Source: Massariosphaeria phaeospora
Lineage: Eukaryota > Ascomycota > Dothideomycetes > Pleosporales
Assembly (NCBI GenBank): GCA_011032825.1
Contig: JAADJZ010000015.1
Coordinates: forward strand, 310,001 to 374,000
DNA: 64,000 nt
Reading direction: 5' to 3'
The position numbers and the translations under genes are program-made. The notes under the pieces were generated by a model. It ran no database searches and had not been told where the DNA came from. It saw only the letters and a list, made by a program, of their open reading frames with translations. Positions 33,845 to 45,117 of the stretch are shown here, piece after piece; the stretch's first letter is position 1; every line of letters starts with the position of its first letter.

Positions 33845-35541
33845 ATGGCGGAAGCTCAGTCTCTCGCGGCGCCTTCCCCAGCCGTGGAGCAGCTCGTCCG
33901 CATGTCAGCAAAGCGCACGCGCGAGATCTTCGCCGCCGACTTTGCCTCGCCTAGTTCTCTCGAACATAGCCCGAACATAGCCTTCACCATCAACCCCCCA
34001 TCAGCCGCGTCCAAAGACCTCGCAGACCAAATCAACGTAGCGTCGCGAATACGAAACGAGTATGAACATGTACGAGAACTACCACCCGCCCTGGCAGCAA
34101 AGATGGCAAGCGCGGCGACCACGGCAGTTGAGCGGCGGAAGAAGATCAAGAACGCAAATGCAGAGGAGCAGTCATCAGATCCCAAGATGCGCAAGATGAT
34201 CGAAGGAGCTTCCGACAGGGCAGACAAGGCAAAAGATGCGCAATCCATGGCGTTGGCAGTGCGACCTGGTGGCAAAGGGGTGGCACCAAATGCCAATGGA
34301 CCAACGCCCATGAGGAACGTACCGTCCTCCGCGCTGGTGCGAAAAGATACCGTGCGACAGGTCCGCCCAGATTGGAAAGCGCCCTGGAAGGTCTCCAGAG
34401 TGATAGCGGCACATATGGGCTGGGTGCGCTCATTGGCCGTCGAACCGGACAATCAATGGTTCGCCTCCGGAAGTGCTGATCGCACCATCAAGATTTTCGA
34501 TCTAGCAAGTGGCTCCTTGAAGTTGACGTTGACTGGTCACATATCAGCTGTGCGTGGCCTTGCTGTATCACCGCGCCACCCGTACCTCTTCTCTTGCGGC
34601 GAGGATAAGATGGTGAAGTGCTGGGATCTTGAGCAGTAAGTGGACATTTATGATAGATAGTACCTATTGTATGGTTACTAACGTCTAAAAGGAACAAGGT
34701 CATTCGTCACTACCACGGCCACCTCAGTGGGGTTTATACTCTAGACTTGCATCCAACACTCGATGTATTAGTAACCGGAGGGCGAGACGGCGTTGCAAGG
34801 GTGTGGGATATGCGAACACGGACCAATGTTCACGTAATGGGCGGACACAAAGGAACGGTGGCCGACCTTAGATGTCAAGAAGCTGACCCGCAAGTCATAA
34901 CTGGTTCCATGGACTCAACGATACGGTTATGGGATCTTGCAGCTAGTAAGTAAAGCAAAGGTAGACCTAGAAGAGGCTTGTCTATGTTGTAAGCCCCAAA
35001 CGAGGGAAGCTCTGCGATCATGGAACAAGCCCTTGGCTTACTACCTTCCTCTACACATCGATATTTGCTGACGTTTGATATAGACAAGACAATGGCGGTT
35101 TTGACACATCACAAGAAGAGTGTGCGGTCACTCACGCTACATCCCAAAGAGTTCACCTTCGCCTCAGGATCTTCGCAGTCGATAAAACAATGGAAATGTC
35201 CGGAAGGAGCATTCATGCAGAATTTCGAGGGCCACAAAGGCATCATCAACACACTATCCGTCAATGAAGACAACGTTATGTTCTCTGGCGCTGATGACGG
35301 AACTGTTGCCTTTTGGGACTGGAAAACCGGCCATCGCTTCCAATCCGGGGAATCCATTGCACAGCCAGGATCTTTGGATGCTGAAGCGGGTATCATGTGC
35401 TCCACATTCGACAAGACTGGCTTGCGACTGATTACAGGCGAAACCGATAAGTCGATCAAGATTTGGAAGGAAGATGCCGATGCAACCCAGGAAACGCATC
35501 CCCTCGACTGGAAGCCGACCCTCGGCCGCCAGAAGTTTTAA
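33845..35541 (+). CDS. PRP46: WD40 pre-mRNA splicing factor Prp46 (PRL1/PLRG1 family)
   Basis: Exons 33845-34635, 34692-34945 and 35084-35541 (introns 56 and 138 nt) give 500 residues. The N-terminal 180 residues are Lys/Ala-rich and lead into [21 protein letters not shown], the conserved entry to the propeller in the family. About seven WD repeats follow, with clear repeat ends [55 protein letters not shown] and [10 protein letters not shown]. The protein is a core member of the Prp19-associated (NTC) complex and is needed for both steps of splicing in the nucleus. It is a compact housekeeping gene with canonical branch sites (TACTAAC in intron 1, TGCTGAC in intron 2). Confidence 0.95.
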
Positions 35542-36453
35542 GGGGTCCATCCGAATGCGAATTGGACCACAGATAGATGCTCGATGGACTACTGCTAGCT
35601 TTGGCCGTTACATCTCACACCGGTTGCAGTAAGTAGTATAAAACGCGTCAGACTGCAATATACCGGCATATAATATTCTATGCTCTTTTTCGTAAGGGCG
35701 AGTATCGAAAGGTGCTAAAGACAAGAGTCAAAGCATCACAATACCCCTGCCTTGGATCCTATGCGGCCGGACAAGTCTGATGCGGTGTGTACAGATTGTG
35801 TTCATAACCACATTGTGTACTTGGATACGACAACACAAGTTGCCGCGTATTGTTGACGGCGGTGACGAAACCCTCACGCTTTGTACAGCAATGGGGAGAG
35901 AAACATACTACTTCTACGCGGCACCAGGCATGAATGAGCGGAGGGATAGGGCAGTGGAAGTAGATAAGGATCGTCGCGGCACCTCGCCCCGCTACGTAGA
36001 CTCTGCCATTTGGAGTAAACTATTACCATGATTTGCAGATATTTCGATATGAATTCCTTGCTCTGTCTGATTAAACTTGCTTTCATAGTTATGGGGTTTC
36101 TATCATGCGAGGAAGACATTGATATTGCAACCCAGAACTATCTTGTCGCATTTGTACTTAGATTCGTGCGTCTGTATTTGTAAAGGTCTGAATATCTAGG
36201 GAGGGGGTACACCGTACTAGCAAGGGGACGGATTTTCACGTGTTCAGGCGTCATGGCTTAGCGATGACGCTGGGTCAAAGCTTCCCAGTACATCTCCAGC
36301 GGAAAGAAACCGAAGCTTCCATGAACGCTCTCGTTGTCCCCCCAGGCTGCCGTTTCTACTTGAAGGGCTGTTGCCCTCGTCATGGGGACACGTGCTCTCA
36401 GAATTCCCAAAGCTGCCCATGATATGACCAGCTGCCCGCGCATCTAAAGCACC
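35542..36453. other. Intergenic
   Basis: Nothing recognised. Presumed PRP46 3' flank and promoter of the DDHD gene. Confidence 0.45.
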
Positions 36454-39313
36454 ATGGCGAACACCAGCGACGAGCCAACCATGTCAACCCACACCAACCA
36501 ATACATCCGGGAGGTCCTCCACAACACCGAAGCGCCTCCGCCTATAGCTGTCCGCTACTTCTACAGCTCGCCGCTCGCCATCGACGATCCGCTGTCCCCA
36601 CTACCGCCTCCCTTGACCTCGACGACGACTGCGCGCAGGCACCCACCGCGTCCATTTTCAAAGTACGATAACGACGCGGTAAACAACACGTGGCTAGATC
36701 TGCGGAAAAAGATACTGAAGCACCATGAAGAGGCCGGCGAGAAGGCTGGTTCAGCAGACGTTCCAGGAACGCCCACGAATCCGGCTCTTGCCCGCTTGAA
36801 GAGGAAGCGAGGTGCGTCTGCATCAGGGGAACCACCCAGATCCGCACAAGGCCGAACTATACCGACTCGTTCATACAGCACCGGAGGATACTCGATAGCT
36901 GCCGAAGCTCCGCAGGAGGGGCGGCCGGGGTCGAGTGGCGGCTCGCAAGGCATCACGCTCTCGACATCGCTGCGAGCGTTGGAGCTCGGTGACAGCTCGC
37001 CGTCGCAAAACCCTGCTACGACTGGCACGCCTTTCATCCGGGCACCGTCCCGCGGGAACCCGTCGCAAGCACGCTTTTCAACTTCATTCGAGAGCCAGGC
37101 GCGCCCGGTACCCCACGAATTCGATAGCTACAAATGGGACGAGGAGATGGAGCCTGCATTGCCAGGCCTGAAAGACAAAGGACCTCTTCGAGGGGGCCCC
37201 AGGCCCAAGGTTGGTCCACAAGCGAAGGTTGCCGTGGGAATCTCGAGGCTGCATCATGTGGTCATGGAGACCGAGTCGATTCGGATGGAACCCATCTACT
37301 GGTCGCCAGTTAGTGATATCTCCAAGATAGTGCGCGGCACTTGGTTCTACAAAGACACCATGATGCCCGTTGAAATTGAGGTTGCAAACATGCTCGAAGC
37401 AGGATACCTGGAACTGCGGCCGTGGACCGAGACATGGAAAGACGAGCTCAACAGTGCGATCGAAGTAGGCGCTGTAGGGGAAATGAAGATACTGCACAAG
37501 CTTTGGCCTGAGAAGCGGCCGAAGTGGGTGGATAGCCGGCCGGGCTCTTCCCAGCAAATGCTCACTGGCCTAGTCCAGAGTACGATGCCCGAGGCAGAAG
37601 ACGATCCTGAGAAGGAATACCGGGAGATAGTCGAGAATGCCGGCGATCTAATTGACATCTCAACTGGTCCGGATGGCCCGGACAACAAAGCAGCAGGCGA
37701 CACAGAATATGGCCACGAAGGTCGCAAGAACTTGTATCGGAGGGCAGGTGTGATATACGCGAGCGAGAAGGAGGCATATATGTTGCGGCCAGCTCTTCAA
37801 CCGTCCGATTACTATGGCCGACGTCCGTTTGCGAATTACATCCGGAAAGGCAGAAGTATCGGCCTTTGCGTAACGAGGGGCTTCGATCAGGCCGTCTGGG
37901 ACAAGCTTCATCCGAGTAAGATGACCACGGAAGCTCAAAAGGCACGCGAGGGCGTATCGACGGCTCAAGCTGGGGCGAATCCATACCGGCGGCAGAAGTC
38001 TGATCCAGCTCTTGCTCTCTCGGAGCGACCACAGGTCACTGATCTGGTTCTTGTCATTCATGGCATCGGCCAAAAACTGTCTGAACGGATGGAAACGTTC
38101 CACTTCACGCATGCCATCAATTCCCTTAGAAGAGAAGTGAATGTTGAGTTGGGAACACCGGAGGTCAAGCGCCATCTGCGGAACGACATGGGAGGGATTA
38201 TGGTCCTTCCCGTAAGTATTTGCTCTTCTTTCGCTATTGGCAATGAATATCGATCTTATTGACGCTAATTAGGTGAATTGGCGGTTGCGGATTTCTCTAG
38301 AGGATGATGCAAGTGGTGAAACTGAGGGAGAAGATCCTTCAGTAAACAAGTATACCTTGAAGGACATCACTCCAGAGACATTACCTGCCGTACGCGGTAT
38401 CGTCAGTGATGTGATGCTGGATATACCGTACTACCTCTCGCCCGACCATAACCCGAAGATGATATCTGCGTGTATCCAGGAAGCGAACCGCATATACCGC
38501 CTATGGTGCCAAAACAATCCCGGCTTCTCCGAATGGGGTCGAGTGCACATCGTCGCTCACTCTCTCGGAAGCGTCATGGCCGTAGACATCCTGAGCCAAC
38601 AGCCAACCTTCGTCGACCCACAGCTTGGCGACCCTTCATACCCAGAAGGAGACATCCCAAAAGACCATTTCATCTTCAACACCAAATCACTCTTCGTATG
38701 CGGCAGCCCAGTGGGCTTCTTCCTGCTACTCAAAAAGGCCGGTCTCCTACCGCGCCGAGACAAAGAGAAGCCCGGCGCCGACTCGTACGCCGCGCCCGGC
38801 GTAGCAGGACGGCAAGGAACCTACGGCTGCGTCGCCGTCGACAACATGTACAACATCATCAACCCGTACGACCCCGTGGCCTACCGCCTCAACGCCTCGG
38901 TCGACGTGCAATACGCCTCGATGCTCAAGCCGGCCATCATCCCCAGCGCTACCACGTCCTGGCTCTCGCTCGCCAACCCCTTCCGCCGCGACCCGGCCTC
39001 GCCCTCGGCCCACAAACCCACCCCCGTGCGCCTCCCCTCCAACGTCGAGCTCGAAACGCACAACTTCACGCGCGAGGAAATCGCCGAGAAGCGCGCGTAC
39101 CTGCTCAACGACAACGGCCAGATCGACTACTTCATGAAGTACGGCGGCGGGCCGCTGGAAATCCAGTATTTAACTATGTTGGGCGCGCATAGTAGCTATT
39201 GGCTGAGTCGCGATTTTGTGCGCATGGTTGTCGTGGAGGTGGGGAGGGCGTTGGGCAAGGAGGGTACGGTGGTGCGTATGCGGGCTGTGAAGAAGAAGAT
39301 GAACGTTGCGTAG
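36454..39313 (+). CDS. DDHD-domain phospholipase (phosphatidic-acid-preferring PLA1 family)
   Basis: Exons 36454-38211 and 38273-39313 (61-nt intron) give 932 residues; the ATG lies in ACCATGG. The N-terminus is disordered and Ser/Pro-rich. Near residue 280 SRLHHVVMETESIRMEPIYWSP and RGTWFYKD match the WWE-like region of the family. VLVIHGIGQ begins the alpha/beta-hydrolase core and HIVAHSLGSVMAVDIL supplies the nucleophile, Ser683. The DDHD region is near the end, with NPYDPVAYR, DYFMKYGG and GAHSSYWLSRDF carrying the Asp and His residues that give the domain its name. Relatives (yeast Ddl1/Yor022c, mammalian DDHD1/2) deacylate phosphatidic acid and other phospholipids and affect mitochondria and membrane traffic. 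The second exon is markedly GC-rich with strong codon bias. Confidence 0.94.
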
Positions 39314-39730
39314 TGGGTGGGTCAGATGGTGTGCAGAGTACGCTACGCTAGGGAGTTTTTTTAAATCGGCTTTTTGTGGTATACCCGTTTGGAGTTGGGA
39401 GGGCGCTATTGCATTTACTTGACTATATGTATATCTATCCGTACATTATGCATGCTAGCCTGCTAGCCTGCCAAACCAATCCATGGTGTTGTTACTCTGC
39501 AAGAATATCTCTTCTCCTAGCGGGTTTACACGTTGAGCTTGATATCCAATATGGAACAATGCTCAAACGGTCTGTCTGCAAGCGCCGATTTCATTTCAAA
39601 CTACTACTTTCATCACACCTGGATTGGAACCTGACTTGCGCGGTCCGCCGGGTGGGGTGGGGTGGGGTGGGGCTTCATCCGCGAGTTTCTGGATAGCTAG
39701 CTGCCCTGCTTCAGAGTCGATCTGTCTATT

Positions 39731-39752
39731 TCCCTCCCTCTCTCTCTCTCTT
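39731..39752. repeat. CT microsatellite
   Basis: Pyrimidine tract, mainly CT dinucleotides. Confidence 0.85.
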
Positions 39753-40202
39753 TCCACGCAGGACATACGGCACACAAGGTATTGGGTACACAGAGTAACA
39801 CAAACACATACATACATACATGCGCATCTCTACAGCACGCAGCCGCCACAGCATTCGAGCTCTACTACAAGCACTCACTCACGTACCTATCCATCCCTAC
39901 ATGTATGATGTACTCAACCATGGTTTTTCCGACTCCTCACCCATCCTTCTGTCCATTCGTGCGTGTGCGGACTCGGATTTGTGGCTTACTCTCTTCAACG
40001 GACGGGCCTGTTCCGCGGGGCTGGATTTGATGATATCGTGGCTGTGTGTTGTGTGTTGTGTCGTTGTGGGGTAGGAAGGAAGGAACTTGGAAGGGGCTGC
40101 GTATTGTGGTTTCTCGCGGCATGGGACTGTTGCTACTGCTACTACTACAAGGCGGCTGGAGACAGCGGTTCTATGTGTGTTTGTGTGGGAGGGCGTACTA
40201 TG

Positions 40203-40234
40203 TAGGTAGGTAGATAGGTAGGTAGGTAGGTAAG
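40203..40234. repeat. TAGG microsatellite
   Basis: About eight tandem TAGG/TAGA units. Similar short TAGG tracts occur near 11365 and 21786. Confidence 0.85.
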
Positions 40235-41292
40235 TAATTACAATAGCGAGTTAGGAGCTGAGCTGAGCTGGATTAGATGGGCAGTCTGTAGTTGGCAGTT
40301 GATAGGTAGTCCTCTATCATGCAAGCGGAGCGGAGGCAGAACCGGACTCGGAAACGGATACGGAGAAGGAGATGGAGCTGGAGAAGGACCCCCCCCTCCA
40401 TACAACCGCACAAAGCCCATCTTTCACACCAGTATTTCCACCCACCGATGCATTCTCGCCGCTCTCCAGAGCCCCTTGTAACATCATGCCTAGGCCCTAT
40501 ACTGCTTTGACGGCATGGGAGCTAGACGCGAGGAGGATTGTGAGCGGGGGGAGTGGTTAGGCGCCCTACGGGTAGGCGCCGTAGTATCACTTGGGGTCCG
40601 TTTATGCTAGGGCTGGATGGCGGCTTGTCTGGGTTATTCGTGCGGGGATTTTGGTGCGGAGGGAGGGTTGACGTGGTGGTGAGGAGGAGGAGGAAGAGAG
40701 ATAGAGTAGGTAGGAGGGTGGACGGAGTTTGTGTGGAGGTGTGTGAGTTGGCGAATGGAGGGTACGTGCGTATTGGGGGTTTGGATAGATGGGCGACAGA
40801 GAACGGATGCTGATATTCGTATTGGAGCGGACTGAGTAGTTCTTGCGTGAGAGAGCTCGCGGGATATGCTAGACCTTGAGATATGGATGTGTGGAATGAC
40901 TTGACTTGCCTTGGTGTCTAAGCCGAGAGAGATGGTGCCTGTCTAAGTATGCATGTGTTGTGGAGGAATACCTAGATAGTAAGTAGATATCGAGGCCATG
41001 AGCGTGTGCTTACCATGTAGGTGCTTACACTCACCTTCTCGCTATACCTACCTGTCGCCAAATTCCAGAGTCGTGCAGCAGCAGTCTCGATCTAAGACAA
41101 TCAGCACCGATCCGCTTACCTGATACACTCGACCCAACCACCAGGCCTTCGCACCATACCATATTATACCATCCCACACCAGTGGCAGTACCCGACCACA
41201 GCGTTCCAGCACCGTACCCAAGACAAAAGCGCGTCCTCCTGTTGTTCTAGACAGCCTCTTACTGCCCGTATACTTCTTCTAGCTCCATCTCC

Positions 41293-44220
41293 ATGTCCAG
41301 TTTGCAGTACAGAAAATGTACCTATGCCCACCACCCCTCGCACGGAGCTGAACCCCAAACATGGACGAGCCGGAGCCCACAAACGGCACACCCACATGCC
41401 TGCCCACCTATTCCTCATCGCAAGCAGTCTACGAGTAGCGAAGCAAGGATAGCCACCATCGAGCGAACAGTGCAATGCCTCCCCTCATCCACATTGACAA
41501 CCTCATCCGTGCGTGCCCATCTGCCTCAAACAGCACAGTCACCAGTACAAAGCGGGTCTGGTGTACGCGATGTATTTTCAGCTGAACATGCAGCCTGCCA
41601 TTGGTACTGCGTTCTTGAAAGAATTACAGTTTCATTCAAAAGGCCCAGTTGGCCATTCACAGCGCGGGATGCGCACCTGCCATATTGGGGCTAGCATAGG
41701 GTGTTATTACTCTACGTCGGGGATTGAGCAAGGTCGCCGGTCAGGTAGACTAACGTTATGCCCTTATGCCCGAGACGTACGGAGTAAGGTAACGCGGTCG
41801 GTAGGGTGAGTACGCAACACCCAGTGGTGTGGTGGGCGGGTGTTCGAGCCTTGGTTGAAGCCGGCAACAAAGACATTGGCGTCATCACGGGACGCACGAA
41901 AGATGCGCTCCGCTCCGACATTCCACGGATCCACGCCGCGCACATTTGAGGCACTTGACACGCACGTGTGCGGCGCAGACTCGGTATGCAGCAGTGCGGC
42001 GGCGAGGCCCGGCACGGCAGTCGCAGCAGCTCAACTCACATCGAATTTGAAGACGCGGTGTGCACTTCACACCCCTCCAGTGAAAGCTGCACGAGCTGCA
42101 CAGTGCACACAAGGCAGCCGGCCTGACGCCAGCCAGGACCGCAGCACGCGAGAACATTAGGGCGCAGGCCGCTCTTTGAGGGAATGGATCCGCAGAGCGT
42201 GATCACCGCGCGCTCGCCATCGGTGTGGAGAGAGTAGCATGCACAGGCACCAGGCAGCCGAAGGATTCAGCCCTGTCGTTTTCCGTTTTCGGGATGGGGG
42301 GATATGAATGTACGAACAGGCCACCGCTTCTGTGACGGTACCCCTCATGCTCCTGCGCCATTCGTGGTTCGCAAATCGTTCGCCTGCAAGCCGCCAAATC
42401 CCGAAGCCGAAGGTTGAGGTTGAGATTGAGGTTTGGGGTCGGCATGTTGGGATCAAGGGTTTGGGGCGTGGGCGCGTGGTGTGCGGGGTGGGGTCCACAG
42501 GATTTGAATTCACATACCCACACCACCGCAGACAGCTGAAACGGACGTGACGCGGCGTAAAGTATTTGAGATGTCGGATCGAAGGTCCGTAGACCTGAGA
42601 GTTGGCCGGCCATGTCTCTGATGGATCGAAGGACGCTGCAGCTGAAAGGCGGACTGCAGCATGTCGCGTACAGAGCTCAATCGTCGTACAAAAGAGGTCA
42701 TATGCCCACAGTGCACAGTGATTCCTTCCACGCGTTCGATTGCGTCCCGTTTGCTCGTTTACCCGACCCAATCCCTGCAAAGCTTGTTTTGTGTAATCAT
42801 TCAAGCCCTTGCTCTCTTTTCCACGGTATCATCAAATCAGGGCTTCGGAATCCTCAGCCTTTCGTCCCGCCGGCGGACAAAATATCCTGGACCTTCCGAG
42901 AACGGGGTTGAGGACGGCGAGGCAAGCATCAACAAGCGGCCGAGACGCCATCGCTTGTGAACCACAGCCTGCACAGTGGTATCGACCTCGGGCTGGGTAA
43001 AAGTTGGTTCCAAAGTTGATGCTGCAAGACATCTGCTCGCTTTCTTCGTCCCTAAAACGGCAATTGTTCGATAGCCACTTCGCCCGAGAGAGGCGTTAAA
43101 CAAATCGCCCACGCCACAGCCACTTCCCAACCGAACCATCGTTTTTAAATTCGCGCGATGCAAAAACAAAACTACCGTTGCGGAACAACCCTGCTCAGGA
43201 TGCGCGCGGCCTCTAAGGAAAAAGGCAGCGGTTCGCGCGAAACTGCGAGCTTCGCGTCGGTCCTCTCTATACGGTGTACGGAGACCGAAAGCATCGCTAG
43301 CGTATGCGTGCAATTTCGAAGAGCTCAAAACCACGCCTTGTTGTGCCACGCTTTATGGAGCGGCGCCTGCCCGAGGACTTCTGTTGGTTAGTATGTGCGT
43401 GAAGAGTTGGAGGGCGTAGCCTGACTCCTTTGGCCCCGTCACCACTTGTCCGCCTTCTCCCCGCAGATATCGACTTGAGCCGCGCAGGAATGGGGCATGC
43501 CTGCAGTGTCGAGACCATGTATGAGATGCTCCGGGTTGTTTTTGCGGAATACTCTGGTAACAGAGGTAGGTCTCAGCATTCTCTGTTGTGTAGAATAACT
43601 AGCGATCAAGAGCACGCAGTCTTTTTCTACCCAGGCTAGGAAGTTTGTAGGCGCTATCAAGGTGCTGCGGTTGTCGAACAAGTTTCGGACAATAACAATA
43701 GAAGGCTGTTTAGATCTGGCTTGCCAGCGGGCTCGTTATCTATCCAAGCATATTGAGCCACAAGAAGGCAAAGCACCGGTCTCGGCCGACTCCTCCGGGA
43801 GAAGGATGAAGACTCGTTCGTTGTCGCTGTTGGTGCTGCTGCTGTTTGACGAGACGATTTCGGGATGAATTGGCAAACCAGTATCATGGAGAGTTAGGTG
43901 AACAAAAGTGGATGGCTTGGTTGAATCGAAACGGCCAACAACCAAAGAAGCGGGAATCCCGAGTATCTCACAGAGCGCAAGGCGCCGCGAATACGAGCAG
44001 GAAACGGCTGTCTGGTGTCGTATGTGAGAACCTTCTCCAGCCGTACGGGACCTTTCTTCGCACGTAAGCCCCGTAGCTGGAACTCAACGTGGAAGCTGAC
44101 TGTAAGCTCAGAATCTGGGGGATCTGAGGCGGGATGCGGGTAAGACAAGGCCGGACTGCTGTTGTTTCATCGCAAGTAAGCAACTTGAATCCTGGACGCG
44201 ACGAGACGAATTATTCGTGA
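41293..44220. other. Gene desert, part 2
   Basis: Several ATG-initiated frames of 100-215 codons exist on both strands, for example 41293-41694 (+) and 42157-42804 (-). They overlap one another and lack domains, signal peptides or splice structure that would single one out. None is called. Confidence 0.4.
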
Positions 44221-44222
44221 GA

Positions 44223-44230
44223 TATAAAAG
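44223..44230 (+). promoter_or_regulatory. Orphan TATA-box-like element
   Basis: TATAAAAG is followed at 44240-44280 by a CT-rich, CATCATC-type leader and an ATG at 44302. This arrangement is common before highly expressed fungal genes, but the frame from that ATG ends after 13 codons. Confidence 0.25.
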
Positions 44231-44616
44231 ACCTCTACATCATCAAAGCCAGATTCATCCTCGCAACTCTCTTCCTGCCGCTTGAGGCAGTAGGCTCGCT
44301 CATGCAGTTCCCGGTTGCTTTCGTATCGAAACCGCCGTCGTAGCCTTGATGTCCGACATGGCCGAGCATGTCCTTGTACACGGTATTAACGGGCTGCTAT
44401 AATGCCTTAATGTCGGCTCGGACTCGGGGTTTACTATCTACTGTGGAGTTTAGCATTCCGCGTGGTCATTGGCGTAACAATGCTGTGGCGCGCTTCGGAT
44501 TCTGTTCCGCACATCTTGCATGCTCCGAGTTGTACCTGAATCGTAGCGCTGTTGGTGGTAATGTGATTTTGGTCTTTGTTTCGAAGACTTTCTCACGATG
44601 GAAAAGCCCGTCGAAT

Positions 44617-45117
44617 TCAATTGGAAGTAGAATCGCTGAATTGTGTTTGTAAGCGCGAAGAATGAGTTCGGCTGTTTACCTTTTCCGGGCTAATGCGTGC
44701 ATGGCGTCGTATTTTATCGCCGATCAGTCGCTCGGTCCAGTGGAACAAGACCATAGAGGGCGAAGTGACGACGCCGCTAAAGAGCTGGCGGAATTCCGAT
44801 GCGCAAAGTGCCTCTAGGAAGTTAAATCTGAACTTTAGGGCAAACAGCGGAGCGACAACTAATAATAGTTGAGTCGAATTGCGAGTCACCCCCAGGCCGT
44901 TCTGAAGCCAGAGGAAACGAAGTGATATGTTCACTCTAATCAAGATTTCTTTCTCGGGGCTCTCCTGTTCACAAGATATCGCCAAGCGGCGTAGGAATAT
45001 CCTTATTTTAGATGTTCGTGGAATTAATGAGGGAGGATCCAGGGGGCTTTCGCAGAGAACGATGCTATACTTAACAGTCAGGCGATCCCTGAAGTATGAG
45101 GCCGACCACATACCCAT
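44617..45117 (-). other. Unrecognised 166-codon open frame in the gene desert
   Basis: ATG 45117 opens a frame with mixed hydrophobic and charged composition, for example LLLVVAPLFALKFRFNFLEA, more protein-like than its surroundings. It runs through a possible donor (GAAAAG|GTAAAC) at about 44680, so it could be one exon of a spliced gene. No family is recognised and no partner exon was found; chance or decay is possible. Confidence 0.25.

Larger units (their letters stand above)
39314..41292. other. Gene desert, microsatellite-rich part
   Basis: CT, CATA, GGTGG and TAGG microsatellites dominate. The open frames are low complexity. No gene is supported. Confidence 0.5.

Noticed and set aside
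38470..39192. 240-codon Arg/Pro-rich frame on the plus strand inside the DDHD gene
   Set aside because: It is an alternative-frame shadow of the GC-rich DDHD exon with extremely biased composition.
40203..40234. Regularly spaced TAGG units as a CRISPR-like array
   Set aside because: Simple tandem microsatellite with no spacers, in a eukaryotic genome.
42500..42520. B-box-like ATTCAAATC on the minus strand
   Set aside because: First base differs from the consensus and no cloverleaf forms around it.
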